NCBI GenBank assembly: GCA_021738625.1
Contig: JAIPBS010000028.1
Span: forward strand, 1 to 54,792
Length of the DNA: 54,792 nucleotides
Source of the DNA: Bacteroidales bacterium
GTDB taxonomy: Bacteria; Bacteroidota; Bacteroidia; Bacteroidales; JAIOZK01
Direction: 5' to 3'
In this document: one piece after another, positions 8,637 to 17,175 of the stretch
Position numbering within the stretch: the first letter of the stretch is position 1
Layout: each line of letters begins with the position of its first letter
Made by a program: the position numbers and the translations under genes
Notes under the pieces: generated by a model
What the model saw: the letters and a program-made list of their open reading frames with translations, nothing else
Databases searched by the model: none
What the model was told of the DNA's origin: nothing

Positions 8637-9677
8637 TTATCCCAGCCATCTTTTGATATTATAAGCAAGTTCAGCGACTTCATATTTTGGTCTGTTCAGG
8701 ATTTTATTGTATCTGTATACTTCCTCAACCGACCCGCCAAAACGAAGTTTAAAATCGCGCACCCCATAAGGAACGCCCGGCTTTCCGGCGCCAAGAAAAT
8801 CAAATGCGGGGATGTGCCGATCAGCTGCATATTCAATTGCTGCCCAAGTGGCCAGCACACTGGGGTAAATGCCTTCGGATTTATAAGCCTTGTCCAGTCC
8901 GCAAATATACCATTCATAGATACACCGGCCTTCGGTAAGGGGGCAAACCATTCCTCCAATTATTTTTTGGTCATATTCAACAAGTAATATTATTCCCAGT
9001 TTCCCATCCTTGCTAAATTGATAAAACCGTTTGAAGAAGGAAATATCCTGAAGCGGCTTCTTAACTTTCTTTCTATATAAATCTGAAAGAATCTTGTAAA
9101 ATTCCTCTATTTGTTCCATCCTGGACGGCTGAATGATTCGTGCACCATTTTTAAGGCTTTTTTTAACCTGTCTTCTTTTGCTCTCGCTCAAACGCTTCAT
9201 ACATTTATCCTTTTCATCGATATGTACAAGTGTATTGAACCTCTTTTGGGCAAAATATCCCTTGTTTAAAAACACTTGGTTCATCTTTTCTTCTCCGCTG
9301 AACAATCTGAACTGTATATATATTGGAGTTTTTCCAAGATGGTTTTCAAGGCCCTCCAGCAACTTATACATTAACAGTTCGGGCTGATCATTTTGCTGAT
9401 CAATTACAGGACCGCCAAATGAAATTACACGTTTGGTAAGCCTTTTTTTTAATCCTGCAGGCTCCGACAACAAAACCGACAACAAAATACCTTTAATCCC
9501 ATCACTTTGGCTCAGTATACAATAAATTGGTTGGTGTCCTCGCAATCCCTTGTATAAGACAAACATATCAGGATGCTGAAAAATATTTCCATGTTGATTG
9601 CCTTCAACGAAACGGGCAATTTTAATCAACAACTTTTCGTTTATTTCGTGTAATATGTCAATCTGAAAACCATTCAT
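8637..9677 (-). CDS. FemAB-like / GNAT-fold acyltransferase
   Basis: The protein resembles the FemAB-type acyl or aminoacyl transferases found in polysaccharide and exosortase loci. Supporting features are the KRRQVKKSLKNGARI segment, the central VEYDQKIIGGMVCPLTEGR beta-strand motif, and the C-terminal FDFLGAGKPG...VRDFKLRFGG block with its conserved Phe-Lys-x-x-Phe-Gly-Gly. I chose the ATG giving MNGFQIDILHEINEK, because the 27 residues of the longer frame look unlike the family. It lies directly upstream of the exosortase gene, which supports an operon. The acceptor is unknown: peptidoglycan and an exported glycan are both possible. Confidence 0.75.
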   Translation of the reverse strand: MNGFQIDILHEINEKLLIKIARFVEGNQHGNIFQHPDMFVLYKGLRGHQPIYCILSQSDGIKGILLSVLLSEPAGLKKRLTKRVISFGGPVIDQQNDQPELLMYKLLEGLENHLGKTPIYIQFRLFSGEEKMNQVFLNKGYFAQKRFNTLVHIDEKDKCMKRLSESKRRQVKKSLKNGARIIQPSRMEQIEEFYKILSDLYRKKVKKPLQDISFFKRFYQFSKDGKLGIILLVEYDQKIIGGMVCPLTEGRCIYEWYICGLDKAYKSEGIYPSVLATWAAIEYAADRHIPAFDFLGAGKPGVPYGVRDFKLRFGGSVEEVYRYNKILNRPKYEVAELAYNIKRWLG

Positions 9678-9839
9678 ACAAGCAGATCGCTTTTGGCTGG
9701 TGAAGATAGAAAATTTTAAGCTTACCATGCTTGTTATTGTAGTTTTACAGTTAATCATTCAAGAGATGGAATCCCCTAAAATATTTATCTTTACCGTCCT
9801 TTTAAAAAGTAAGTCAAAATTATAAAACGGAAAACAACT

Positions 9840-11582
9840 ATGAAAACAGTATTTATTGTAATCTTATCCGGTCTCCTGACTGCTGCAGGCAGTTATGGCT
9901 GCACCAATTACCTGATCACCAAAGGAGCATCCACTGACGGTTCCACTATGATCAGTTATGCAGCGGATTCACATGTATTGTATGGGGAACTTTACCACTG
10001 GCCGGCTGCTGAATGGCCCGAAGGAACCATGATGGATATTTACGAATGGGATACAGGCAAGTTTCTTGGCCAGATAAAGCAGGCGCCCGTTACATACAAT
10101 GTGGTTGGGAACATAAACGAATGGCAGGTTGCTATTGGCGAAACCACCTATGGCGGATTAAAACAACTTGGCAGCCAAGATGATGCAATTATGGACTACG
10201 GTAGCTTGATCTATGTTACCTTGCAACGCGCTGAATCTGCCAGGGATGCCATCCGAATCATGGCGGAACTGGTTGAAAAATATGGTTATGCAAGTTCAGG
10301 TGAGTCCTTCTCCATCGCAGATAAAAATGAAGTATGGATCATGGAAATGATAGGTAAGGGACAGGGTGAAAAAGGAGCCGTTTGGGTAGCCCGCCTGATC
10401 CCCGACGGATATGTTTCAGGCCATGCCAACCAGGCCAGGATCACAACTTTCCCGCTGGAGAACAAAAAAGAATCTATTTCCTCAAATGATATGGAAAAAA
10501 TTTATGATGAAGAAATTACAACGGTTTATGCAGCCGATGTAATCTCTTTTGCAAAAGAAAAGGGGTTGTATGAAGGCCCCGATAAAAAATTCAGTTTTTC
10601 CGATGTTTATGCACCGGTTGATTTTGGCGGCGCTCGTTTCTGTGAAATCCGTGTTTGGACCATGTTCAATAAAGTTACCGAAGACATGGATGAATACTGG
10701 GAATATGCGAAGGGTCATATCGAGCATCCGGCACCACAAATCAAGGGTCAACCTATTACTCCCGAAAACTATGCTTCCAACCGCATGCCACTGTGGGTGA
10801 AGCCTGAGAAAAAAATTTCGGTTCATGATATGATGATGTTTATGCGCGACCATCTGGAAGGAACCGAACTGGATATGAGCAAAGACGTTGGCGCCGGCCC
10901 ATTCGGGAACCCTTATCGCTGGAGGCCCCTTTACTGGGAAGTGGACAGTATGACCTATTGTAACGAAAGGGCTACTGCAACCCAGCAGACAGGGTTTTCA
11001 TTCGTCACCCAATCCAGAAACTGGTTGCCCGATCCCATCGGTGGCATCATCTGGTTTGGTGTTGATGATGCTGCAAGCTCGGTTTATGTTCCCATGTACT
11101 GCGGGATAACAGAAGCTCCCGAAAGCTTTGCCCAAGGCAATGGCGGTATGATGACCTGGTCGGATGACGCTGCTTTCTGGATTTTCAACCAGGTAACCAA
11201 TTTTGCATATACCAGATACAATCTTATCCATCCCGAAATTGCCGAATTGCAAAATGAGCTTGAGCAAATGTTTATAGATTATACACCGGCTGTAGATCTG
11301 GGAGCAGTTGAACTTTACAACCAGAATAAGGAACTTGGAATTGAATATATCACAACTTATTCCAGCAATCAGGGCGACTATGTAACGGAAACCTGGAAAG
11401 AGTTTTACAAATATCTTTTCATGAAATACATGGATGGAAATGTAAAAACGCCCCGGGAAGTTCCGGAAGGGTATAAATACATACCCCCCCATCTTGAACA
11501 ACCGGGATATGGTGAAAACTGGTACCGTCGTATTGTGGATGAAACCGGCGATCAGTTTAAAGTAATTGGCGGAGGTCATTAA
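9840..11582 (+). CDS. secreted C69-family dipeptidase (Ntn hydrolase)
   Basis: The precursor has a signal peptide of about 20 residues (MKTVFIVILSGLLTAAGSYG). Signal cleavage exposes Cys21 as the new N-terminus (CTNYLITKGASTDGST), and this Cys is the family's N-terminal nucleophile. YAADSH, GETTYGG, and ADKNEVWIMEM are typical of peptidase family C69 (PepD). The length of 580 fits the longer Bacteroidota secreted members. It likely digests peptides in the periplasm or outside the cell. It stands alone, with a strong terminator after it. A TATCTTTA box at 9786-9793 could be its -7 element. Confidence 0.92.
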   Translation: MKTVFIVILSGLLTAAGSYGCTNYLITKGASTDGSTMISYAADSHVLYGELYHWPAAEWPEGTMMDIYEWDTGKFLGQIKQAPVTYNVVGNINEWQVAIGETTYGGLKQLGSQDDAIMDYGSLIYVTLQRAESARDAIRIMAELVEKYGYASSGESFSIADKNEVWIMEMIGKGQGEKGAVWVARLIPDGYVSGHANQARITTFPLENKKESISSNDMEKIYDEEITTVYAADVISFAKEKGLYEGPDKKFSFSDVYAPVDFGGARFCEIRVWTMFNKVTEDMDEYWEYAKGHIEHPAPQIKGQPITPENYASNRMPLWVKPEKKISVHDMMMFMRDHLEGTELDMSKDVGAGPFGNPYRWRPLYWEVDSMTYCNERATATQQTGFSFVTQSRNWLPDPIGGIIWFGVDDAASSVYVPMYCGITEAPESFAQGNGGMMTWSDDAAFWIFNQVTNFAYTRYNLIHPEIAELQNELEQMFIDYTPAVDLGAVELYNQNKELGIEYITTYSSNQGDYVTETWKEFYKYLFMKYMDGNVKTPREVPEGYKYIPPHLEQPGYGENWYRRIVDETGDQFKVIGGGH

Positions 11583-11590
11583 AAAAAATT

Positions 11591-11636
11591 AAGCACGGAT
11601 GGTATTAGGAGATTTGCCTACCATCCGTGCTTTTCC
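11591..11636 (+). terminator. rho-independent terminator after the C69 peptidase
   Basis: AAGCACGGATGGTA (11591-11604) pairs perfectly with TACCATCCGTGCTT (11619-11632), a 14-bp stem with a 14-nt loop, followed by TTTT. It begins 8 nt after the stop codon, separated by a run of A, so it could act in both directions. Confidence 0.88.
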
Positions 11637-11688
11637 CCTTAAAATGCTGACAATACGTTATTTACTGGACTAATCCCATAATATTTCA

Positions 11689-11696
11689 TATCTTTG
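11689..11696 (+). promoter_or_regulatory. -7 promoter box of the coiled-coil membrane protein gene
   Basis: TATCTTTG matches TAnnTTTG, 54 nt before the ATG. CTGG lies about 20 nt upstream of it, close to the usual spacing of the -33 box, but is only a weak match. Confidence 0.5.
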
Positions 11697-11750
11697 CATT
11701 TTATTAACGGCATCAAAAAAGCTTTTCAGGACAATTAAAACCTAAGATCA

Positions 11751-12683
11751 ATGGAAGACAACAAAACACAGAAACCCGCAACCCAAAAAAAGAACAACCA
11801 AATATTTTTTGTTATCGCTTTGATCGTGGTTGTTCTTGTTGCGGCGGGATTGGCTTATTGGCTGTTCACTACCAAATCAGATCTGAAAGAACTCAAAGAT
11901 GAAAAGGAACAGATCAGAATCGCAATGGAAGCAGAAATTGACTCTCTTTTGCAGGAACATGAAGTTGTTAAAGAGAAGTATGGGGAACTGGCAGATTCAT
12001 TAAGCAAGAAAGATAGCGTAATCAAGGCCAATGCCAAGGAAATCAAGAGGCTTCTTAATACGCAATGGAATTATATTAAGTTGAAAAAGAAGCATGAGCG
12101 GCTCCAGGAAATTGCACAGAACTACGTGCATCAAATGGATTCGCTTTACACGCTGAGCGATTCATTGAGAAAAGAAAATGTAAAAATCACAAAAAAATAT
12201 GAATCTCAGCTTGCTAAAACCAGTGAGCTTGAAAAGGTTAAAGAACAATTAACAGAAAAAGTAAGTATGGCGGAAACCCTTCAGACCTATAATTTAAGTG
12301 CCGAGGGGATCCGCCTAAGATGGGGTGGCGAGAAGGAAAAAGAAACAGATCGCGCCAGAAGGGTTGACCAGATCAAAATATGTTTTACATTGAGCGAAAA
12401 CCCGATCCTTCCGCACGGGAACAAAGAACTTTATATCCGTATTGCCCAACCCGATAAGCTTATCCTAACACCTTCGCGCGGTGAGGATTACTCTTTTATG
12501 TATCAGGGAGAAAGACTGCAATACTCCATAATGAAAGAAGTCAATTACCAGGGAAATGCCATTGATTTGTGCGTATACTGGAAGAAAAGGTCGGAAGATC
12601 AGGAAATGATGGAAGGCACCTATCATGTCGAAATCTTTTACAAAGATGAAGTGATTGGCCATACAACTTTCAGCCTCAGGTAA
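11751..12683 (+). CDS. membrane-anchored coiled-coil protein of unknown function
   Basis: The protein has a short basic, Gln/Lys-rich N-terminus, one hydrophobic helix at about 19-43, and then a long charged helical region to about residue 178 with heptad-like leucines (LKELKDEKEQIRIAMEAEID). The C-terminal 130 residues look globular and beta-rich (KICFTLSENPILPHGNKELY, GTYHVEIFYKD), ending in a strand. The topology suggests an inner-membrane anchor with a periplasmic coiled coil carrying a sandwich-like domain. I recognise no catalytic motif. It has its own promoter-like box and terminator, so it is probably a single-gene unit. Confidence 0.75.
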   Translation: MEDNKTQKPATQKKNNQIFFVIALIVVVLVAAGLAYWLFTTKSDLKELKDEKEQIRIAMEAEIDSLLQEHEVVKEKYGELADSLSKKDSVIKANAKEIKRLLNTQWNYIKLKKKHERLQEIAQNYVHQMDSLYTLSDSLRKENVKITKKYESQLAKTSELEKVKEQLTEKVSMAETLQTYNLSAEGIRLRWGGEKEKETDRARRVDQIKICFTLSENPILPHGNKELYIRIAQPDKLILTPSRGEDYSFMYQGERLQYSIMKEVNYQGNAIDLCVYWKKRSEDQEMMEGTYHVEIFYKDEVIGHTTFSLR

Positions 12684-12712
12684 CAAGGGGTTTAATAATA
12701 AAATAGATGGCG

Positions 12713-12741
12713 GCGCATCCCCTCAAAGGATGCGCTTTTTT
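12713..12741 (+). terminator. rho-independent terminator after the coiled-coil gene
   Basis: GCGCATCC (12713-12720) pairs with GGATGCGC (12728-12735), an 8-bp GC-rich stem with a 7-nt loop followed by six T. It touches the stop codon of the convergent small gene. Confidence 0.88.
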
Positions 12742-12970
12742 ATTCTTTGTTCTTGCTATTTACATACAACTTTTTTAAACCATAACCCGAAGCCATTCCC
12801 AGCAGAAGCAAAAGTCCACTGCCAACCGGTGCACCACCTCCCGGTGGATTATTGTTTTCCGTTCCATGCCCTCCGGGCGGATCGGGCGGGTTATCTGATT
12901 GTGCATTCAGAAAATGAAAGGAGCATATCATGATTAAACTCAAAATGCAAACTTGAATCTTCTTTTTCAT
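12740..12970 (-). CDS. small secreted protein with exosortase-type C-terminal tail
   Basis: The 76-residue protein starts with a signal peptide (cleavage likely after LNAQ, residue 24). A Pro/Gly/Asn-rich mature part of about 25 residues follows. The end has a tripartite tail: a short motif GGGAPVGSG (about 44-52), a hydrophobic helix LLLLLGMA, then YGLKKLY and a basic end. This layout (P-V/I motif, short helix, Y-G-x-K-K) is that of Bacteroidota exosortase-target tails, sometimes called PID-CTERM. Here the motif reads P-V-G rather than P-I-D. It starts 15 nt after the T9SS cargo stop and is probably co-transcribed with it. Function is unknown. Confidence 0.72.
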   Translation of the reverse strand: MKKKIQVCILSLIMICSFHFLNAQSDNPPDPPGGHGTENNNPPGGGAPVGSGLLLLLGMASGYGLKKLYVNSKNKE

Positions 12971-12985
12971 GGTTTCGGATTTTTA

Positions 12986-15253
12986 TTATTGAACAAGGAT
13001 TTTGGTTGTATAATGACGGTCAGTAGTCACTCGTAAAATATACATGGCAGGATAAAGATCCACCTGTATGCCATTGATTGCCTGCAATTGAACTTGCCAA
13101 CTTTTAAGTTTTCTGCCAGTCAGATCAATCAATTCAACCCTGGCTGGTTTTGGTTGATCATAGTGATTGATCAGGATGATGTTCCCGGATTTATAAAATG
13201 CTGTGATCAAACTACTTTCCTCTACTTGATCAACAGCAGTTACATCAACAAAATGAAGCAGGAACCTGTCGGGATTGTCAGTTGTTAAGGCATTAAAATC
13301 ATAGGCAGTATCCTGTTCCAGCGTAAACAGCAAATCTTCTTTCTGATCTTCGATCAATATGATGGAGGTGGTATCGAACCCCATGATTTCATCAATAAAG
13401 AGATGATAAGCCCCGTCAAGCCCAAGCTCGAAACCCAGTTGCACAGTCTGACCTAATTCAGTTGAGATGGCATTCAGAGATAACGCTTCAACATCCTCAC
13501 TGATGGAATACAATTGCGGCGCAGTATGTTGACCGAACATTTTGTGCCCGTCGTAAACGGGATCATAATTAAGGCTGGCACCTGATAGCATTCTTACCTG
13601 AGTGATGTCATAAAAATCGGTTTCCTCCGAAGTAACCTTAAGTGTTATCTGAGGATTATCTTCCATAATAGATTTATAGAAAGATGTATTGTTGTGCGTG
13701 CGGGCTGCAACCGGGATTGTGATTGAGTTAGTGGAAGCAGTTGCCTTCACCAAAAATCCCTGCGAAGCCGGTATAATATCATTGGCCGACAGGGCGAGGT
13801 AATTTCCTGCCGATTCATTATAAACCTGCGCCGTGTTCTCAATACCGGATAAACCCCAATTGCCGTCATTCCATTTCAGGGCGCAGGGGAAAGGATTTCC
13901 AAGCAAATGCCATCCGTTACCCGACCCGATTGACAGGTTTGTAAAACCAATATCGGAACCATTAAATGTACCCGGGAATTCTTTGGTACCGGTTGTTTCA
14001 TAAGCACATAAATAGCCATGTCCATTGTTGAAATTGAAGCTGCTTACCTTATAATTCATCCAGAGGTTATCGGCTTCGCTCCAGTAAAACAAGTCGTCGT
14101 TATCACCCGGTACAAAATCCGAACCCGGCACCGTAAAGCTGTTCACAGGGGAAGAGATCAGGTGCCATCCGTCTTCCTGTGTGGTCCAGGCTTCAATATA
14201 GCGCCGGAATGTGATGGTTCCTTTGGTGATCATATTCAGGCTACCTTCATTCAGGAAAGACCCTGTGCCTGTTGCATCCGATTCGATGGTGAAGTTGCCA
14301 TTGACATTTAGTGTTTGGCCGCTGTTGATGCTGAGTTCGGCCTCCGGCTGGATGTTGATATTGTTGCTTGAGCCGTTGGAGGAAAGGATGGGGTAATTGG
14401 TGGCTCCTGTGGGGATTGTGACGTTGGTGGTAGATGTTGGAACAACGCCATCATCCCAATTATCAGTAACGTTCCAGGTATTGGTCGAAGCGGTCGTTTT
14501 CCATAACCCAGGCGTATAAGGATCAACCAGGAAATTATCAAAACCAAAATCCGAAGCATCAGTGGCTGAAGAAAACCAATTCATACCGGCATAGTCCCCT
14601 GTTGTATGATCATTATCGACAACTGTTTCAGTTAAGGTTACTGTTGTTCCTAATGCACCATTGGCATATCCCCAGTTCCATGTTCCTCCGCTTTCTCTTT
14701 CCACTAAGATGTTCCAGCCATCATTGATATTTGGACTGGGAGAAATAGAAACTTCATCGATTTTTACCCAACCCGAACCGGATGCCTTTTCCAGGTATAG
14801 GCCATCGCCATCTCCACCATCCGGGTCAGTTAATCTTAATCGATAGCCATTCACTGCACCGCTTTCGATATTGCTTATGTTGTTTGAATTCACAAACAAT
14901 ATGAAGCTAAATCCTTTTGTGTTGGTAATATCAGCAGAATTGCCAGATACATAAACCTCCCATCTGACTGTTAATTCTGAGGAATAGGCATTTGCTATCT
15001 CTGTAATTATGGTGGAATTTACCTCAACCGAGGCATTGCACCGAATGGAGTGATCTCCGGCAAATTCGACCGAAGAACCATATGGCCATGTTGATGTGGT
15101 TATATCAAAATCACTCAAATCTCCGGTCCAGGTTAATTCTGCTGAACCATTAAACGGGCTTTGGTTTTCAACCTCAAAACCTTCGAACAATCCATCGGCA
15201 GAAAGCTCGAATATGCCTGTAAAAAGGGTAAAGAATAAAATGACAGATTTCAT
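12986..15253 (-). CDS. secreted multi-domain protein with type IX secretion sorting domain
   Basis: The 755-residue precursor has a signal peptide (about 1-20). The N-terminal half has a beta-sandwich look with GFSFILFVNSNN and DGDGLYLEK, like laminin-G/concanavalin-type domains. The middle is Ser/Thr/Asn-rich (TLNVNGNFTIES, TKGTITFRRYIEAW), common in Bacteroidota surface proteins. The last 80 or so residues are a T9SS type A sorting domain: ELIDLTGRKLKSW, YPAMYILRV, and a final TTKILVQ. The protein is therefore exported through the outer membrane and trimmed. No enzyme motif is seen; adhesion or matrix roles are possible. It is followed by the small CTERM-like gene. Confidence 0.85.
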   Translation of the reverse strand: MKSVILFFTLFTGIFELSADGLFEGFEVENQSPFNGSAELTWTGDLSDFDITTSTWPYGSSVEFAGDHSIRCNASVEVNSTIITEIANAYSSELTVRWEVYVSGNSADITNTKGFSFILFVNSNNISNIESGAVNGYRLRLTDPDGGDGDGLYLEKASGSGWVKIDEVSISPSPNINDGWNILVERESGGTWNWGYANGALGTTVTLTETVVDNDHTTGDYAGMNWFSSATDASDFGFDNFLVDPYTPGLWKTTASTNTWNVTDNWDDGVVPTSTTNVTIPTGATNYPILSSNGSSNNINIQPEAELSINSGQTLNVNGNFTIESDATGTGSFLNEGSLNMITKGTITFRRYIEAWTTQEDGWHLISSPVNSFTVPGSDFVPGDNDDLFYWSEADNLWMNYKVSSFNFNNGHGYLCAYETTGTKEFPGTFNGSDIGFTNLSIGSGNGWHLLGNPFPCALKWNDGNWGLSGIENTAQVYNESAGNYLALSANDIIPASQGFLVKATASTNSITIPVAARTHNNTSFYKSIMEDNPQITLKVTSEETDFYDITQVRMLSGASLNYDPVYDGHKMFGQHTAPQLYSISEDVEALSLNAISTELGQTVQLGFELGLDGAYHLFIDEIMGFDTTSIILIEDQKEDLLFTLEQDTAYDFNALTTDNPDRFLLHFVDVTAVDQVEESSLITAFYKSGNIILINHYDQPKPARVELIDLTGRKLKSWQVQLQAINGIQVDLYPAMYILRVTTDRHYTTKILVQ

Positions 15254-15293
15254 GATATATTAGATTGGTGAACAAAAGGGTTTCTAATATATC
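15254..15293. repeat. perfect inverted repeat in the leader of the T9SS cargo gene
   Basis: GATATATTAGA (15254-15264) and TCTAATATATC (15283-15293) are an 11-bp perfect inverted repeat with an 18-nt spacer. The inner arm abuts the start codon of the minus-strand gene. It is AT-rich with no T run, so an mRNA hairpin over the ribosome-binding region, or an operator, is more likely than a terminator. Confidence 0.6.
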
Positions 15294-15350
15294 CCTGATA
15301 ATAAGAAAAGGTTCGCCTGAAATCTTAAAATTTTTTTGATTTCTTAGAGC

Positions 15351-16613
15351 TTATTTGGTAGAATCGATACCTTCAGCATCCACAATTTTATAAACCTTAT
15401 CCGATCTCCTTAAAAAAGTACTCACCGGAATGGAACAAATATCTCCCTTCTGGGTTATCTGAACGTTTTTCAAATCCACCCGAATTTCTTTTATCTTCAC
15501 ATCGATCACACCGCTGGTAGGTCCGATGATTTTTATTTCATCCCCTACCTCCAGGAACTGGGTTTCCATTTTTACTTCGGCCACCTGCAGTTTGGTGTAA
15601 TAATTGGTCACCTGTCCCACGTAGATTTTTTTCCTGGTAGCCTGTGAGCCATAACGCTCCGACCATTTTCCCATTTTCCTTCCAAGATAATATCCATCCC
15701 AGAAGCCCCGGTTATAAACGGCTTTCAGTTTTTTATTCCATTTTTGAATATTCTCCTGGCTGTATTCGCCGTTGCAATAAGCCTGCACCGCTTCTTTGTA
15801 GCATTCGGTAACGGTTTTCACATATTCGGGTGAACGGCCACGGCCTTCAATCTTCAGGACTTTCACACCTGCATCCAGTATCTTATCCAAAAAGTCAATG
15901 GTTTTTAAATCCTTTGGCGACATGATGTATTCATTGTCTACCTCCAGTTCTATCTTTTCATCCCTGTCCGTTACTTTGTATGGCCGACGGCACAGTTGAA
16001 GGCATTCGCCCCGGTTGGCCGAATGATTCAGGTTATCAAGGCTGAGGTAGCATTTCCCGGAGATCGCCATACACAAGGCCCCGTGTACAAAAACTTCAAT
16101 CCGAACCAAATTCCCTGAAGGGCCTTTGATCTGTTCTTTTTCAATGGCCTGTGTAATTGCTTTAACCTTGTCCAGGCTGAGTTCCCGGGCTGTTACCATC
16201 ACATCGGCAAACTGGGCATAAAATTTCACGGCTTCAATGTTGCTGATATTGGTCTGGGTTGACATATGCACTTCCATACCGGCCTGTCGGGCGTAAGCGA
16301 TCACAGACATATCGGAGGCAATGATGGCAGAGATGTTGTTGGCTTTGGCAGCATCCACCACTTTTTTCATTTCTTCGATCTCTTCATCATAAACAACCGT
16401 ATTCAAAGTAATGTAAGTCCTAAGGTTGTTTTCTTCGCAAATCCTGCTGATCTCTTTCAGATCATCCAAAGTGAAAATTTTGGAAGAAGCCGAGCGCATG
16501 TTCAAATGCCCAATACCAAAGTACACGGCATCAGCCCCGCCCTGTATGGCCGCCATCAAAGATTCGTAAGAGCCAACGGGTGACATGATCTCTATTTTCG
16601 TGGAATGCGACAT
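15351..16613 (-). CDS. U32-family protein (TrhP/YegQ-like)
   Basis: The protein contains the U32 signature EVFVHGALCMAISGKC at about 173-188, with the conserved cysteines, and later a CLQLCRRPY segment. The TIM-barrel start EIMSPVGSYESLMAAIQGGADAVYFG is typical. The family was first called collagenase-like peptidase; E. coli members are now known to hydroxylate tRNA (TrhP) or rRNA (RlhA) using prephenate and an Fe-S cluster. The single-barrel length of 420, ending in a small beta domain, suits the TrhP/YegQ group. It stands alone on the minus strand. The exact RNA target is not visible. Confidence 0.88.
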   Translation of the reverse strand: MSHSTKIEIMSPVGSYESLMAAIQGGADAVYFGIGHLNMRSASSKIFTLDDLKEISRICEENNLRTYITLNTVVYDEEIEEMKKVVDAAKANNISAIIASDMSVIAYARQAGMEVHMSTQTNISNIEAVKFYAQFADVMVTARELSLDKVKAITQAIEKEQIKGPSGNLVRIEVFVHGALCMAISGKCYLSLDNLNHSANRGECLQLCRRPYKVTDRDEKIELEVDNEYIMSPKDLKTIDFLDKILDAGVKVLKIEGRGRSPEYVKTVTECYKEAVQAYCNGEYSQENIQKWNKKLKAVYNRGFWDGYYLGRKMGKWSERYGSQATRKKIYVGQVTNYYTKLQVAEVKMETQFLEVGDEIKIIGPTSGVIDVKIKEIRVDLKNVQITQKGDICSIPVSTFLRRSDKVYKIVDAEGIDSTK

Positions 16614-16723
16614 TCGGGTGCAAAATTAAGGATATAATGTTAGCAGATGTATGTTATGATTTTCTAAGTTACAATCTTATAAGTTATATAACGCTTAGCT
16701 GATGAATACAGTGTAAGAAGCAC

Positions 16724-16813
16724 CAAATTTCAAATGACAAATAAGCACCAAATTCAAAATTCAATTGGAGTTTTCTTTTGATTAAGTGTTTGGGATTTGG
16801 AATTTTAAATTAA
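16724..16813. repeat. pair of inverted heptamer arrays
   Basis: From 16724 six 7-bp units run CAAATTT, CAAATGA, CAAATAA, GCACCAA, ATTCAAA, ATTCAAT. From 16786 four units run on the opposite strand sense: GTGTTTG, GGATTTG, GAATTTT, AAATTAA. CAAAT-type and GATTTG-type units are reverse complements, so the pair can fold back on itself. The right array reaches into the 3' end of the VapC relic. Confidence 0.6.
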
Positions 16814-16957
16814 GGTTCTTAATCCCAGCTCCTTCAAATGTTCAAAGTCTTTATCATTATGCAGCAAAGGAATTTTGTTCTCAATGCAAAAAGTACCTAT
16901 TAGCATATCCGTAGTTTTTCTGACTGTTATGCCTTTTTTCTGGAGTTTGTTTTCGTT
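16805..16957 (-). pseudogene. relic of a VapC-type PIN-domain toxin
   Basis: The minus-strand frame, open from 16957 to a TAA at 16805-16807, reads ...LQKKGITVRKTTDMLIG, then TFCIENKIPLLHNDKDFEHL and KELGLRT. This is the C-terminal third of a PIN ribonuclease: the T-x-D-x-L-I segment with a catalytic Asp and the HNDKDF segment with another. The first two-thirds and any start codon are missing. It ends near the start of the adjacent RelE-type module. It is clearly a fragment and not expected to be functional. Confidence 0.75.
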
Positions 16958-16989
16958 TTATTTATTAATTTCGTTCTAAAGTAATTGCG

Positions 16990-17175
16990 ATGGAAGGTTT
17001 GGATTATATCACAAATGAAAAAGGCGAAAAGAAAGCTCTTGTCATTAATCTTGATAAATATGGCGAATATATTGAGGATATTGAAGATATGCTTGTTGCT
17101 TTGGACAGGAAAAATGAACCAAGAGTATCATTTGAGGACGTTGAAGCCAGGTATCAGAAAAGAAAGAATACCTGA
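16990..17175 (+). CDS. antitoxin of a RelE/ParE-type module
   Basis: This 61-residue protein starts MEGLDYITNEKGEKKALVINLDKY. It resembles small antitoxins of the Phd/RelB class: a short beta strand with VINLDKYGEYIEDIEDM, then a charged helical tail that would wrap the toxin. It overlaps the toxin start by one base (TGATG), which couples their translation. A longer reading in another frame over the same DNA is a shadow. No palindromic operator is obvious upstream. The role is inferred from size and from the neighbouring toxin. Confidence 0.75.
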   Translation: MEGLDYITNEKGEKKALVINLDKYGEYIEDIEDMLVALDRKNEPRVSFEDVEARYQKRKNT

